A stretch of 64,000 nt of DNA. Source: JAIBJN01 sp963802795. Lineage in GTDB: Bacteria; Actinomycetota; Thermoleophilia; Gaiellales; Gaiellaceae. The DNA lies in the NCBI GenBank assembly GCA_963802795.1, contig CAWDJV010000005.1, positions 868,001 to 932,000 on the forward strand. The letters are read 5' to 3'. Below, piece by piece: positions 1 through 8,003 of this stretch. The notes below the pieces were generated by a model. That model made no database searches and was not told where the DNA came from. It worked only from the letters and a program-made list of their open reading frames with translations. A program made the translations under genes and the position numbers. Position 1 is the stretch's first letter. The number at the start of each line of letters is the position of its first letter.

Positions 1-1
1 T

Positions 2-499
2 GAATCGGCCGATGGTTACGTCGGTGTCGTGAGCGCTTTGCGCCACCCGCCGAGCGCCCGCCTTCCGAACGCGCTTGCGGTGCGCCTCGGGCACTCGAGC
101 AAGGTGCTCCTGATCGTCCGGGCGCCCCAAGTCGAGAGTGTCTCCCTTGCTGAGAGACGGATCGTTCTCCGGCCTCCTCACCAAAGCATCGCGGCCACTG
201 AGCAAGTGTCTGCCTCCGAGCCGGCGACCGAGTCTCCCGACCGGGGCGAGGCGAAAGCGCATTCCGCCGACGAGGACAGCCGCGCGTACTGGCTGAGGAC
301 ATGTGAGGGGTTTCGCGTCTACTCGAAGGATGGTCAGGTCGGCGTTGTCGAAGAGGTTCGCCTCTCCAACAAGCAGCCGGAGGCTCTTGCGGTTCGCACG
401 GGCCTTTTCCGAACACGGCTCCTGATCGTTCCGGTCGACGAGGTGAAGCGCGTCGTCCCCCGCGAGAAGCGGGTTTTCCTCGGTTCGACGACCGGCTGA
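2..499 (+). CDS. Tandem PRC-barrel-like protein, 5' end outside window
   Basis: The frame is open from the first bases, so the true start lies upstream of the window; a GTG at 29 is internal to the first domain copy. The visible part holds two copies of one fold. The first runs DGYVGVV...ALAVR...ERRIVL; the second, about residues 100-155, runs DGQVGVVEEVRL...EALAVRTG...EKRVFL. A variable Ser/Glu-rich linker of about 45 residues joins them. The pattern (short strands, a conserved ALAVR, a basic C-terminal strand) resembles PRC-barrel domains, which occur in ribosome maturation factor RimM, in photosynthetic reaction centres and in many small stress proteins. No catalytic residues are visible. 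The specific role is unknown; the duplication itself is seen directly. Confidence 0.6.
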   Translation, partial: ESADGYVGVVSALRHPPSARLPNALAVRLGHSSKVLLIVRAPQVESVSLAERRIVLRPPHQSIAATEQVSASEPATESPDRGEAKAHSADEDSRAYWLRTCEGFRVYSKDGQVGVVEEVRLSNKQPEALAVRTGLFRTRLLIVPVDEVKRVVPREKRVFLGSTTG

Positions 500-576
500 T
501 CAGCGCGGCGAGTTCACCGGCTTAGCCGCGCAGCACAGAGCAGTGCAAAGCTCGGAAGGACCCGGCTGACCTTGGT

Positions 577-930
577 CTACGTGAGCAGCGTTCTGATCGA
601 GCCGAGCCCTTCCGGGGCGACCCGGTAGTACGCCCAGCTTCCCCGCTGTTCGCGCGTGACGAGACCGGCGGTGAGGAGCGCCTTCAGGTGATGGCTGACC
701 GTCCCCTGCGAGAGTCCCAGCGGTTCGACGAGGTGGCAGACGCACGCCTCGCCCTCCGGCTGTGCCTGGATCAGGCTGAGGAGGCGAAGCCGTGCCGGCT
801 CGGCGAGCACCTTCAGGACGCGGGCGAGCTCGTCGGCCTCTTCCTGATCGAGTGCCCGCTCGAGGAGCGGCGGGCAGCTGGCGGCGATCGTGGCGACGGT
901 CTTCATCTGGTGAAACAGATTGACAGCCAT
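577..930 (-). CDS. arsR: ArsR-family metalloregulator (first ars regulator)
   Basis: This is a winged-helix repressor of about 117 residues. The segment LSQGTVSHHLKALLTAGLV is the recognition helix region, and the ACVCHL motif just before it is the paired-cysteine site typical of arsenite/antimonite sensors of this family. The ATG at 930 is preferred because a weak AAGG lies upstream on the coding strand and translation from there gives the usual family length. The frame is open further upstream to 1008, but that would run into the divergent arsC leader. The gene is divergent from arsC-aqpS and very probably represses both itself and that operon until As(III) binds. The family call is firm; the metal specificity is inferred from the cysteines and neighbours. 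Confidence 0.88.
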   Translation of the reverse strand: MAVNLFHQMKTVATIAASCPPLLERALDQEEADELARVLKVLAEPARLRLLSLIQAQPEGEACVCHLVEPLGLSQGTVSHHLKALLTAGLVTREQRGSWAYYRVAPEGLGSIRTLLT

Positions 931-937
931 CGATGGC
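926..937. promoter_or_regulatory. Candidate ArsR operator, 12-bp palindrome
   Basis: GCCATCGATGGC is a perfect 12-bp palindrome that overlaps the arsR start codon and lies in the divergent arsR/arsC spacer. Related ATCGA half-sites recur at 953-968. Binding here would block translation initiation or transcription of arsR and could control arsC. The palindrome is seen; the operator role is inferred from position. Confidence 0.4.
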
Positions 938-985
938 CTTGGCAAGATCGGGCATCGACGGCGATCGATCTCCAAGGAGGCCGCG

Positions 986-1618
986 ATGAACGTACTCGAC
1001 CCCGTCACCCAGCATCACGTCCGCCAGGCCGCCGAGGCCCTGACGGGCGAGTTCGCGGGCGTCTTCTCGCAGGAGACGATCGAGCGCTACATCGCCGAGT
1101 CGCTCGACCTCCTCGGAGATGCGAGGATCAACGTCTTCGTACCCGTGCTCGCCCATCGCTTCGCACGCGAGCGGTTGCGGGCACTCGGCCAGGCGGAAGG
1201 AACGATCGTGAAGGAACACCCCGAGGTGCTCTTCGTCTGCGTCCAGAATGCGGGGCGCTCGCAGATGGCGGCAGGGCTGATGAACTACCGCGCCGCCGGC
1301 AACGTGCACGTCCGCTCGGCCGGCTCCGACCCGGCCGAGGAGATCAACCCGGCCGTCGTCGAGGCGATGGCCGAGCTCGGGATCGACCTCGGCGAGGAGT
1401 TCCCCAAGCCGCTGACGGACGAGGTCGTCCGCGCCGCCGACGCCGTGATCACGATGGGTTGCGGAGACGCCTGCCCCATCTATCCCGGCAAGCGCTACCT
1501 CGACTGGGAGCTCGCTGACCCGGCCGGGCAGGATCTCGAAACCGTGCGGGCGATCCGCGACGAGATCGACGCCCGCGTGCAGGCCCTCTTGGCCGAGCTC
1601 GTCCCGGACGAGAAGTAG
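986..1618 (+). CDS. arsC: Arsenate reductase, LMW-phosphatase type with N-terminal helical domain
   Basis: This 210-residue protein reduces arsenate to arsenite. Residues 1-72 form an alpha-helical domain resembling the three-helix dimerisation domain of actinobacterial ArsC proteins. From about residue 77 the low-molecular-weight tyrosine-phosphatase fold begins with the P-loop CVQNAGR (C-x5-R). A later MGCGDACP supplies two more cysteines, as expected for thiol relay; mycothiol coupling is likely in an actinobacterium but not proven by sequence. The ATG at 986 was chosen because AAGGAGG sits 7 bases upstream; an earlier in-frame start at 920 has no such site. The stop overlaps the next gene's GTG by one base, giving a coupled arsC-aqpS unit. 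Confidence 0.93.
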   Translation: MNVLDPVTQHHVRQAAEALTGEFAGVFSQETIERYIAESLDLLGDARINVFVPVLAHRFARERLRALGQAEGTIVKEHPEVLFVCVQNAGRSQMAAGLMNYRAAGNVHVRSAGSDPAEEINPAVVEAMAELGIDLGEEFPKPLTDEVVRAADAVITMGCGDACPIYPGKRYLDWELADPAGQDLETVRAIRDEIDARVQALLAELVPDEK

Positions 1619-2313
1619 TGCAGGTCATCCGCCGGCTCGCCGCCGAGGCCCTCGGCACCTTCGCGCTCGTCTTCTTCGGGGCCGGCTCGATCATGGTTGC
1701 GGCAAAGAGCGGCGCGTTCGGCCAGCTGGGGATCGCGCTCGCCTTCGGGCTCGTGATCACGACCATGATCTACGCGCTCGGGCACGTTTCCGGTGCGCAT
1801 CTCAACCCGGCCGTCTCGCTCGCCTTCGCGCTCGGCCGCCACTTCCCGTGGCGCCTCGTCGGCGCCTACTGGCTCGCGCAGTGTCTCGGTGCAATCGCCG
1901 CCGCCCTTCTGCTCCGCGCCTCCCTTGGCGACGTAGCCGAGGTCGGCGCCACACAGCCGTCGGGCTCGGATGCACAGAGCTTCCTGTGGGAGGTCGTCCT
2001 CACCTTCTTTCTGATGCTCGTGATCATGGCCGTCGCGACCGACACCCGAGCCGTAGGCGAGGCCGCCGCGATCGCCATCGGTGGGACGGTCGGCCTGTGC
2101 GCCCTGGTCGGCGGGCCGGTCAGCGGCGCTTCCATGAACCCGGCGCGCTCACTCGGACCGGCCCTGGCCGCGGGCGAGCTGACCGCGCTCTGGATCTACC
2201 TGCTCGCCCCGCTTGCAGGCGCAGCACTCGGGGCGCTCACCTACCAGCTTCTGCGGGAACGAGCGCCGGGCGACTCCGAGCTCAGCAGCAACCGGCGCTC
2301 GCGGCAGGCTTGA
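1618..2313 (+). CDS. aqpS: Aquaporin/MIP channel, probable arsenite exit channel
   Basis: This six-helix major intrinsic protein has 231 residues. Both pore-lining NPA boxes are present (GAHLNPAVSL near residue 64 and GASMNPARSLGPA near 175), and the hydrophobic segments are in the usual places. It starts at a GTG overlapping the arsC stop. In other bacteria an aquaporin next to arsC (AqpS) lets As(III) made by ArsC leave the cell down its gradient; no ArsB or Acr3 pump is visible here, which fits that role. A general glycerol or water channel is the alternative. The last 32 bases overlap the convergent arsM gene, with no terminator between them. Confidence 0.9.
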   Translation: MQVIRRLAAEALGTFALVFFGAGSIMVAAKSGAFGQLGIALAFGLVITTMIYALGHVSGAHLNPAVSLAFALGRHFPWRLVGAYWLAQCLGAIAAALLLRASLGDVAEVGATQPSGSDAQSFLWEVVLTFFLMLVIMAVATDTRAVGEAAAIAIGGTVGLCALVGGPVSGASMNPARSLGPALAAGELTALWIYLLAPLAGAALGALTYQLLRERAPGDSELSSNRRSRQA

Positions 2314-3109
2314 CCACGGGAAGGCCTTTCGCGGCGGGGTCGCTCGGCTTGCGCGCCTTGACGATCGCGCCGTGGATGCCGTCTCTGACCTCGTGCGTGA
2401 AGACGACGCTCACACCCTCGAAGCCGGCGGCCTCGAGCCCTGACTCGTACTCGCCCTTGGAGAGCGCACCGGCGATGCAGCCGGCGAAGTCGCCGCGCTC
2501 GAGGCGCTCCTCAGGGGTGAGCCGATCTTCGGCGACGACGTCGGTGATCCCGATCCGTCCGCCGGGTCGAAGCACACGAGCCATCTCGGTGAGGACCGCC
2601 GGCTTGTCGGCGGAGAGGTTGATGACGCAGTTGGAGATGACGACGTCGACCGAGTCGGCCGGCAGCGGGATCGCCTCGATGACGCCTTTGAGGAAGTGGA
2701 CGTTGGGGATCCCTGCATCCCGTGCGTTCCTCTGCGCGAGCGCAAGCATCTCGTCGGTCATGTCGAGGCCGTAGGCGGTTCCGGTCGGGCCGATGCGCTT
2801 GGCGGAGAGGATCACGTCGATGCCGCCGCCGGAGCCGAGGTCGAGGACGACCTCCCCTTCGTTCAGATCGGCGACGGCCGTCGGATTGCCGCAGCCGAGG
2901 CTCGCGAGCGCGGCCGCGTCCGGAAGCTCGTCGTGCTCGTCCGCCGAGTAGAGAACCTCGCCGAAGGCGCCGGGCGGGTCGTTCTCGCAGCAGGAGCCGC
3001 TGCCGCAACTAGCGGCGGAGCCTTCCGTGACGGTGCGCGCTGCCTCGGCGTAGCGTTGGCGCACCTGCTCGCGGATGGCGTCCTGGCTGTCCGTGGTCTC
3101 GGTGCTCAT
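2282..3109 (-). CDS. arsM: Arsenite S-adenosylmethionine methyltransferase
   Basis: This 275-residue class I methyltransferase methylates As(III) to less retained or volatile forms. The SAM-binding loop is VVLDLGSGGGID. Cysteines at the positions expected for ArsM are visible: a SCGSGSCCE cluster near the N-terminus, LGCGNPT, SNCVINL and FAGCIAG. A further Cys pair ends the protein. ATG at 3109 is chosen for the GGAGG site just upstream. It overlaps the stop of the preceding arsR as ATGA, so the two are translationally coupled. The 3' end overlaps aqpS on the other strand by 32 bases. Confidence 0.92.
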   Translation of the reverse strand: MSTETTDSQDAIREQVRQRYAEAARTVTEGSAASCGSGSCCENDPPGAFGEVLYSADEHDELPDAAALASLGCGNPTAVADLNEGEVVLDLGSGGGIDVILSAKRIGPTGTAYGLDMTDEMLALAQRNARDAGIPNVHFLKGVIEAIPLPADSVDVVISNCVINLSADKPAVLTEMARVLRPGGRIGITDVVAEDRLTPEERLERGDFAGCIAGALSKGEYESGLEAAGFEGVSVVFTHEVRDGIHGAIVKARKPSDPAAKGLPVVKPAASAGCC

Positions 3110-3453
3110 CGAGCAACCTCCGGGAAATCGACGAGGCCGGCGAGACGCGCCGATGCCTCTGGGTTCAGGGAGAAATACGCCCACTTGCCGCGCTGCTCGC
3201 GCTCGAGCAGGCCCGCGTCGGTCAGCTTCTTCAGGTGATGGCTGGCCGTCGCCTGGCTGAGCCCGAGAGCCGGGTGGAACTCGCAGGCGCAGACCGGCTC
3301 GTCGCGGGTCGCGAGGATGTTGACGATCTTCACCCGCGCCGGATCGGCGAGGGCCTTGAAAAGCGTCGCCGTCGCCTCCGCCTCGTCGTCGGAGAGGCGT
3401 GTGGAGCCGAGCGGCTGGCAGCAGGCGATCACGTCGAGGGTCGCGGTTGTCAT
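3106..3453 (-). CDS. arsR: ArsR-family metalloregulator (second ars regulator)
   Basis: This 115-residue winged-helix repressor is the first gene of the arsR-arsM operon. It has a CACEFH dithiol motif just before the recognition helix LSQATASHHLKKLTDAGLL, and a CC pair near the N-terminus. ATG at 3453 is chosen because the inverted-repeat operator candidate begins exactly at the start codon; an upstream in-frame GTG at 3501 would place that repeat inside the gene. It differs clearly from the first ArsR of the cluster, so the two probably control different promoters. The metal ligand is inferred. Confidence 0.9.
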   Translation of the reverse strand: MTTATLDVIACCQPLGSTRLSDDEAEATATLFKALADPARVKIVNILATRDEPVCACEFHPALGLSQATASHHLKKLTDAGLLEREQRGKWAYFSLNPEASARLAGLVDFPEVAR

Positions 3454-3488
3454 ATCGATGTACATCATAACGATAGGTGTCGATATGT
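3451..3488. promoter_or_regulatory. Candidate ArsR operator: 8-bp inverted repeat around the arsR-arsM promoter
   Basis: CATATCGA (3451-3458) and TCGATATG (3481-3488) form a perfect inverted repeat with a 22-bp AT-rich spacer, far less GC-rich than its surroundings. It abuts the arsR start codon and faces the divergent 3575 gene. A repressor dimer, or two dimers, could cover the promoter here. The repeat is seen; the function is inferred. Confidence 0.5.
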
Positions 3489-3574
3489 CAAGCGACACCA
3501 CTCGGCTCCCTCTCGTCTTCGCCTACCGACGCGGCCGCCTGGCGGCTCGGCGGGCTGCGTAGGATGATTGCTCG

Positions 3575-6500
3575 ATGAGCGCGCCCGCCGCCGCTGCAGG
3601 CCGGCCGACGCTGCGGATCCGAGGAACGGAGTACCCGGTTCTGCTGCCGACGCTCGCGGACCCGCGCCTGCACCTCGCCGCGGTGATCGTCTCGCTGCAG
3701 GTGCTCGGCCAGGTCGCGTTCGACTTCCGCCTCTCGATCGCGCAGATCCTCGTCTCGCTGCTCACGTGCGCGGTGCTCGAGGTCGGCATCGCCCTCAAGC
3801 GCCAGCACGTGCTCATGTGGCCGGCGAGCGCGCTCCTGACCGGGAACGGCGTGGCGTTCATCCTCCGCGTTCCCGGCACCGAGCACGGCGACTGGTGGAG
3901 CCTGCACGGCTGGTGGATCTTCGCGGGCACGTCCGCCGTCGCGCTTCTCTCCAAGTACGTGATCCGCTTCCGCGGCCGCCACGTCTTCAACCCCTCGAAC
4001 TTCGGGCTCGTCCTCGTCTTCCTCCTGCTCGGCTCGAGCCGCGCCGACCCGCTCGAGCTCTGGTGGGGGCCGATGTCGGCGTGGATGGCGCTGGCGCTCG
4101 CGATCATCGTCCTCGGCGGGCTGCTCATCCTGTCCCGCCTGAAGCTGCTCGGGATCGCCGTCGGCTTCTGGCTCGCGTTCGCCGCCGGCATCGCCGTGCT
4201 CGCGGCGAGCGGCCACGCGATGACGGCGCGCTGGCATCTCGGGCCTATCACCGGCTGGGAGTTCTGGCGGGTGCTCGTGTTCTCGCCCGAGATCCTCGTC
4301 TTCCTCTTCTTCATGATCACCGACCCGAAGACGATTCCTGCGACGCGGCTCTGGAGGCGTGTCTACGCGGTGGCGATCGCCCTCGTCGCGGTGCTCCTGA
4401 TCGCGCCCCAGACGACCGAGTTCGCGACCAAGGTCTCCGTGCTCGCCGCGCTCGCGCTGGTGTGCGCGGCCCGCCCGGTGGGCGAGACGATCCTTTCCAG
4501 GAACGCTTCGCGCCGGGTGCCGCGCCTCGGCCGCGCCCGCGCGGGCGCCCTGGCTCTCGTGGGCGCAGCCGCGTTCGCGGGTCTCGTCGTCCTCGCCGGG
4601 ATCCCGGCTCGCACCACCGAGACGGCTGCCGGGGCTTCGTTGAGCGCCGCCGAGCTTCCCGAGGTGACCGTTGCGCCCTCCGAGGACGTCGCCTCCCAGC
4701 TCGACCGCGAGACGGCGCTGCGGATCGCGAGCGACCTCGTGACCGGTCTGGCGATCGAGTCGGAGGCGCTCGCGGAGCGCGACCGCGAGCGCGCGACGGA
4801 GGCCGCCGCCGGCGCCAGGCTCGCCGCGCTCTGGCAGCGCATCGACGCGAGGGGCGAGATCGCCGTCCCCGACTACCACGTCGAGCGTGTGCGGCTCACG
4901 CTCGAGGCCGGCGAAGGCCAGGGACCGCCGCTCGTCGTCGCCGAGCTCGAAGGCACGGTCGCCGTCACGTCGGCGGGGGAGCAGGGCGATCCGAGACCCT
5001 TCAGGGAGACGCTCCAGCTCGAGCTTCAGGATGGGCGCTATCGGATCGTCGACCCGGTTCCCGCACACCTGGTCGTCGCGGGCCCGGCGCCGACAGAAGC
5101 CGCCGGCCTCGGCGACGTGCGCCTGGTGGACGTCGCGCGACACGTCGGGCTCGACTTCCGCCACGGCGCCTTCCGCTTCCGGACGTCGTACGACACGGTG
5201 GCGATGATGGGCGGCGGCGTCTGCTGGCTCGACTACGACGACGACGGCTGGCTCGACCTCTACGCCGTCAACTCGCACTCCATCCAGGTGGACTTCGCCC
5301 GCTGGAAGGCGCGGGGAGGGCTGCCGCGAAACGCGCTCTACCGCAACGAGAGGGGCAGGTTCGTGGACGTGAGCCGCGGCTCCGGGACCGACCTGCAGCT
5401 GAGAGGGAACGGGTGCGTCGCGGCGGACTTCGACGGCGACCGGCGCACGGATCTCTACGTCACGTCCGCCGGCTACGACGCGCTCCTGTGGAACGAGGGC
5501 GGCGGGAGGTTCGTCGAGGGTGCCCGCGCGGCCGGCATCGACGAGTACGGCTGGCACACCGCCGGGGCGGTCGGCGACGTGAACGCCGACGGGCGGCCCG
5601 ACCTCTTCGTCGCCGGCTACGCGAACCTCAACGCGCCGTTGCCCGACTCGGGCGAGGGATTCCCGTCCAACCACGCGGGCGTCCCCGACCGCCTCTACCT
5701 CAACCAGGGCCCGGACGAAGACGGCCGGACGCGGTTCCGCGAGGTCGCAGCCCTGGTCGGGCTCGACGCGGCGGGGGCGGACCACGGGCTTGGCGCTGCG
5801 TTCACCGACGTGAACCGCGACGGTCGAATCGACCTCTACGTCGCCAACGACCTGGATCCGAACCGGCTTTACGTGAACGTCCCCTCGGCGGGCGGGCTCG
5901 GATTCCGCTTCGAGGAGCGCGGCGCTGCCGCCGGCGTCGCCGACCGGAACGCGGGGATGGGGGTTGCGGCCGCCGACTACAGCGGCGACGGTCGCCCCGA
6001 CCTCTTCGTCACGAACTCCCACCGGCAGCTGCACGGCGTCTTCGAGAGCCGCCCGGACGGACGGTTCGCCGACGCGCGGCCCGCCTTCGCGCCCGCGTTC
6101 GACACGACGCTGGCGGGCTGGGGCGTCTCCTGGGCGGATCTCGACCTGGACGGAGCCCTCGACGTCGCCCTCGCAAACGGCGCGATTCCCGTCACCAACC
6201 TGGGCATGGACGCCGAGCCGATCAAGGTCCTCAGCGCGCGCGCCGGGAGCTTCGCCGATGTCAGCGGCGGCGTCGGCCTGGAGCGGGCCCCGCTGGTCAA
6301 CGGCCGCGCTCTGGCGGCGGCCGACTACGACAACGACGGGGACGTCGACCTCGCCGTGAGCTCCATCGGCAGCGAGATCGTCCTCCTCCGCAACTCCGGC
6401 GCGGACGGCCATTGGCTGGAGGTGCGGCTCGGCTCTTTCGCCCCGGGCGCCCTCGTGACCGCGGTGCTCCCCGACGGGCGAAGGCTCGTGCGCGAGGTGC

Positions 6501-6658
6501 AGGCCGGCAGCAGCTACCTCTCCTCGGAGGATCCCCGCGTGCACTTCGGGCTGGGCGAAGCGACGAGGATCCGCGAGCTCCTCGTGCGCTACCCGGACGG
6601 CCGCGAGACGCGGCTCGCCGGAGTCGCGGCCGACCGGATCGTCGAAGTCGGCCGCTAG
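3575..6658 (+). CDS. Fusion protein: NqrB/RnfD-like membrane domain plus FG-GAP repeats and ASPIC/UnbV domain
   Basis: This is a 1027-residue protein. Residues about 30-310 hold eight or more hydrophobic helices with FNPSNFG and MITDPKTIPAT, which match the NqrB/RnfD family of electron-transport membrane subunits. I do not see the S/TGAT flavinylation motif of those subunits. Residues about 325-520 include one more hydrophobic helix and a linker domain. From about 550 to 920 there are seven DxDxDG-type calcium-binding loops (for example DYDDDGWLD, DVNADGRPD, DYDNDGDVD) of FG-GAP/VCBS propeller repeats. The C-terminus reads as an ASPIC/UnbV domain (CRTAC1-like). A large extracytoplasmic propeller anchored by a redox-type membrane domain is inferred; the substrate is unknown. 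No Rnf or Nqr partner genes are nearby. Confidence 0.75.
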   Translation: MSAPAAAAGRPTLRIRGTEYPVLLPTLADPRLHLAAVIVSLQVLGQVAFDFRLSIAQILVSLLTCAVLEVGIALKRQHVLMWPASALLTGNGVAFILRVPGTEHGDWWSLHGWWIFAGTSAVALLSKYVIRFRGRHVFNPSNFGLVLVFLLLGSSRADPLELWWGPMSAWMALALAIIVLGGLLILSRLKLLGIAVGFWLAFAAGIAVLAASGHAMTARWHLGPITGWEFWRVLVFSPEILVFLFFMITDPKTIPATRLWRRVYAVAIALVAVLLIAPQTTEFATKVSVLAALALVCAARPVGETILSRNASRRVPRLGRARAGALALVGAAAFAGLVVLAGIPARTTETAAGASLSAAELPEVTVAPSEDVASQLDRETALRIASDLVTGLAIESEALAERDRERATEAAAGARLAALWQRIDARGEIAVPDYHVERVRLTLEAGEGQGPPLVVAELEGTVAVTSAGEQGDPRPFRETLQLELQDGRYRIVDPVPAHLVVAGPAPTEAAGLGDVRLVDVARHVGLDFRHGAFRFRTSYDTVAMMGGGVCWLDYDDDGWLDLYAVNSHSIQVDFARWKARGGLPRNALYRNERGRFVDVSRGSGTDLQLRGNGCVAADFDGDRRTDLYVTSAGYDALLWNEGGGRFVEGARAAGIDEYGWHTAGAVGDVNADGRPDLFVAGYANLNAPLPDSGEGFPSNHAGVPDRLYLNQGPDEDGRTRFREVAALVGLDAAGADHGLGAAFTDVNRDGRIDLYVANDLDPNRLYVNVPSAGGLGFRFEERGAAAGVADRNAGMGVAAADYSGDGRPDLFVTNSHRQLHGVFESRPDGRFADARPAFAPAFDTTLAGWGVSWADLDLDGALDVALANGAIPVTNLGMDAEPIKVLSARAGSFADVSGGVGLERAPLVNGRALAAADYDNDGDVDLAVSSIGSEIVLLRNSGADGHWLEVRLGSFAPGALVTAVLPDGRRLVREVQAGSSYLSSEDPRVHFGLGEATRIRELLVRYPDGRETRLAGVAADRIVEVGR

Positions 6659-6751
6659 GAGGGCGGCTCGGCGGCACAGCCGATATTTCGTCAAGCCCTT
6701 GGGCGCGACCCCAGGGTGTTCCGGCAGCGCCGGTGGGGGAAGGATCAGCCC

Positions 6752-7798
6752 GTGCCGCGACTTCGACGAGCCGATTGTTCCGGGCCGGGCTTCAGCCGGA
6801 GACGTCGCGGGCGTGGCTTCGAGTATCGGGACGAGAGGGGAGAGCGCATCCGCGACGCCGAGGTGGTCGAGCGCATTCGCGGGCTCGTGATCCCGCCGGC
6901 GTGGACGGACGTCTGGATCTGCTCCGACCCGCTCGGCCACATACAGGCGGTCGGCACGGACGCCGCCGGCCGCCGCCAGTACCTCTATCACCCTCAGTGG
7001 CGGCGGCGACGCGACCGCGAGAAGTTCGAGGAGATGGTCCGCTTCGCGCGCGCCCTGCCGGAGCTCCGAGACGTCGCCGAGCGCCATCTGCGCCGCCGCG
7101 GCTGCGTGCGCGAGCGCGTGCTCGCCTGCGCGGTCCGGCTTCTCGACCGAGGCTTCTTCCGCATCGGGACGGAGGACTATGCCGAGCAGAACAAGACCTA
7201 CGGGCTCGCAACCATCGAGCGCCGCCACGTTCGGCTCGATCCCGGCGGCGTCATTCGCTTCGACTACCGGTCCAAGGGCGGCAAGCGGCAGGTTCGGTCG
7301 GTGGTGGACCGGGACGTCTACCGCGTCGTCGCGGAGCTCATGCGAAGGCGGAGCGGCGATCGGCTGCTCGCCTACAAGGACGGGCGCAGCTGGGTCGAGC
7401 TGATGTCCGACGACATCAACGACTACATCAAGGACGTCACCCGGGACGGGTTCTCGGCGAAGGACTTCCGGACCTGGAACGGCACCGTTCTCGCCGCCGT
7501 GGCGCTCGCAGTCTCCAGCGAGGCACATGCCTCGAAGCGAGCCCGCACGCGGGCAATCTCGCGTGCCGTCGAGGAGGTTGCCCACTACCTCGGGAACACT
7601 CCTGCCGTCTGCCGCGCCTCCTACATCGACCCGCGCGTCTTCGACCGGTTCCGCGACGGGCTCACGATCGGAGGTGCGCTCGCGGAGCTCGGTGACGTCT
7701 CCTACGGGGAGCCTGCGACCCAGGGCGCGATCGAGGAGGCCGTGCTCGACCTGCTCGAGCGGGACCTCGGCTCTCCCGCGCTCGAACGAGTCGCCTGA
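6752..7798 (+). CDS. DNA topoisomerase IB
   Basis: This type IB topoisomerase of about 348 residues relaxes supercoils through a 3'-phosphotyrosine. The N-terminal domain contains GRGFEYRDERG and IPPAWTDVWIC...GHIQAVGTDAAGRRQYLYHP, a signature of the bacterial (poxvirus-like) family. The catalytic domain shows YKDG (Lys), FRTW (Arg) and SYIDPRV with the active-site Tyr near the C-terminus. The GTG at 6752 is chosen because a GGGGGAAGGA site lies 8 bases upstream and family proteins begin at the PRLRR segment; an earlier in-frame GTG at 6716 lacks such a site. The gene appears monocistronic. Confidence 0.92.
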   Translation: MPRLRRADCSGPGFSRRRRGRGFEYRDERGERIRDAEVVERIRGLVIPPAWTDVWICSDPLGHIQAVGTDAAGRRQYLYHPQWRRRRDREKFEEMVRFARALPELRDVAERHLRRRGCVRERVLACAVRLLDRGFFRIGTEDYAEQNKTYGLATIERRHVRLDPGGVIRFDYRSKGGKRQVRSVVDRDVYRVVAELMRRRSGDRLLAYKDGRSWVELMSDDINDYIKDVTRDGFSAKDFRTWNGTVLAAVALAVSSEAHASKRARTRAISRAVEEVAHYLGNTPAVCRASYIDPRVFDRFRDGLTIGGALAELGDVSYGEPATQGAIEEAVLDLLERDLGSPALERVA

Positions 7799-8003
7799 GC
7801 CTGGTCCGCCGATGCACGCGCTTCCGCCTCCGGCGGCGGTGATCGCGGAGCCGTGCCCGGCCGAGAACGACGCCGGATCCGCTGGCTCAGGATTCCCGGG
7901 AGCGAAAACCCCCCCAACGGTCCAGTTCCAGCTCTTCCCGCCCGGCGCGAGAGTGAGGCTACGTCCCACGACCTTTCACGCATCGACGGAGGAGAACCGC
8001 TCA

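Noticed and set aside
3488..7969. Minus-strand open frame of about 1493 codons
   Set aside because: It is antisense to the membrane-FG-GAP fusion and topoisomerase IB, has Arg/Gly/Pro/Val-rich composition without domain pattern, and is a by-product of high-GC codon bias.
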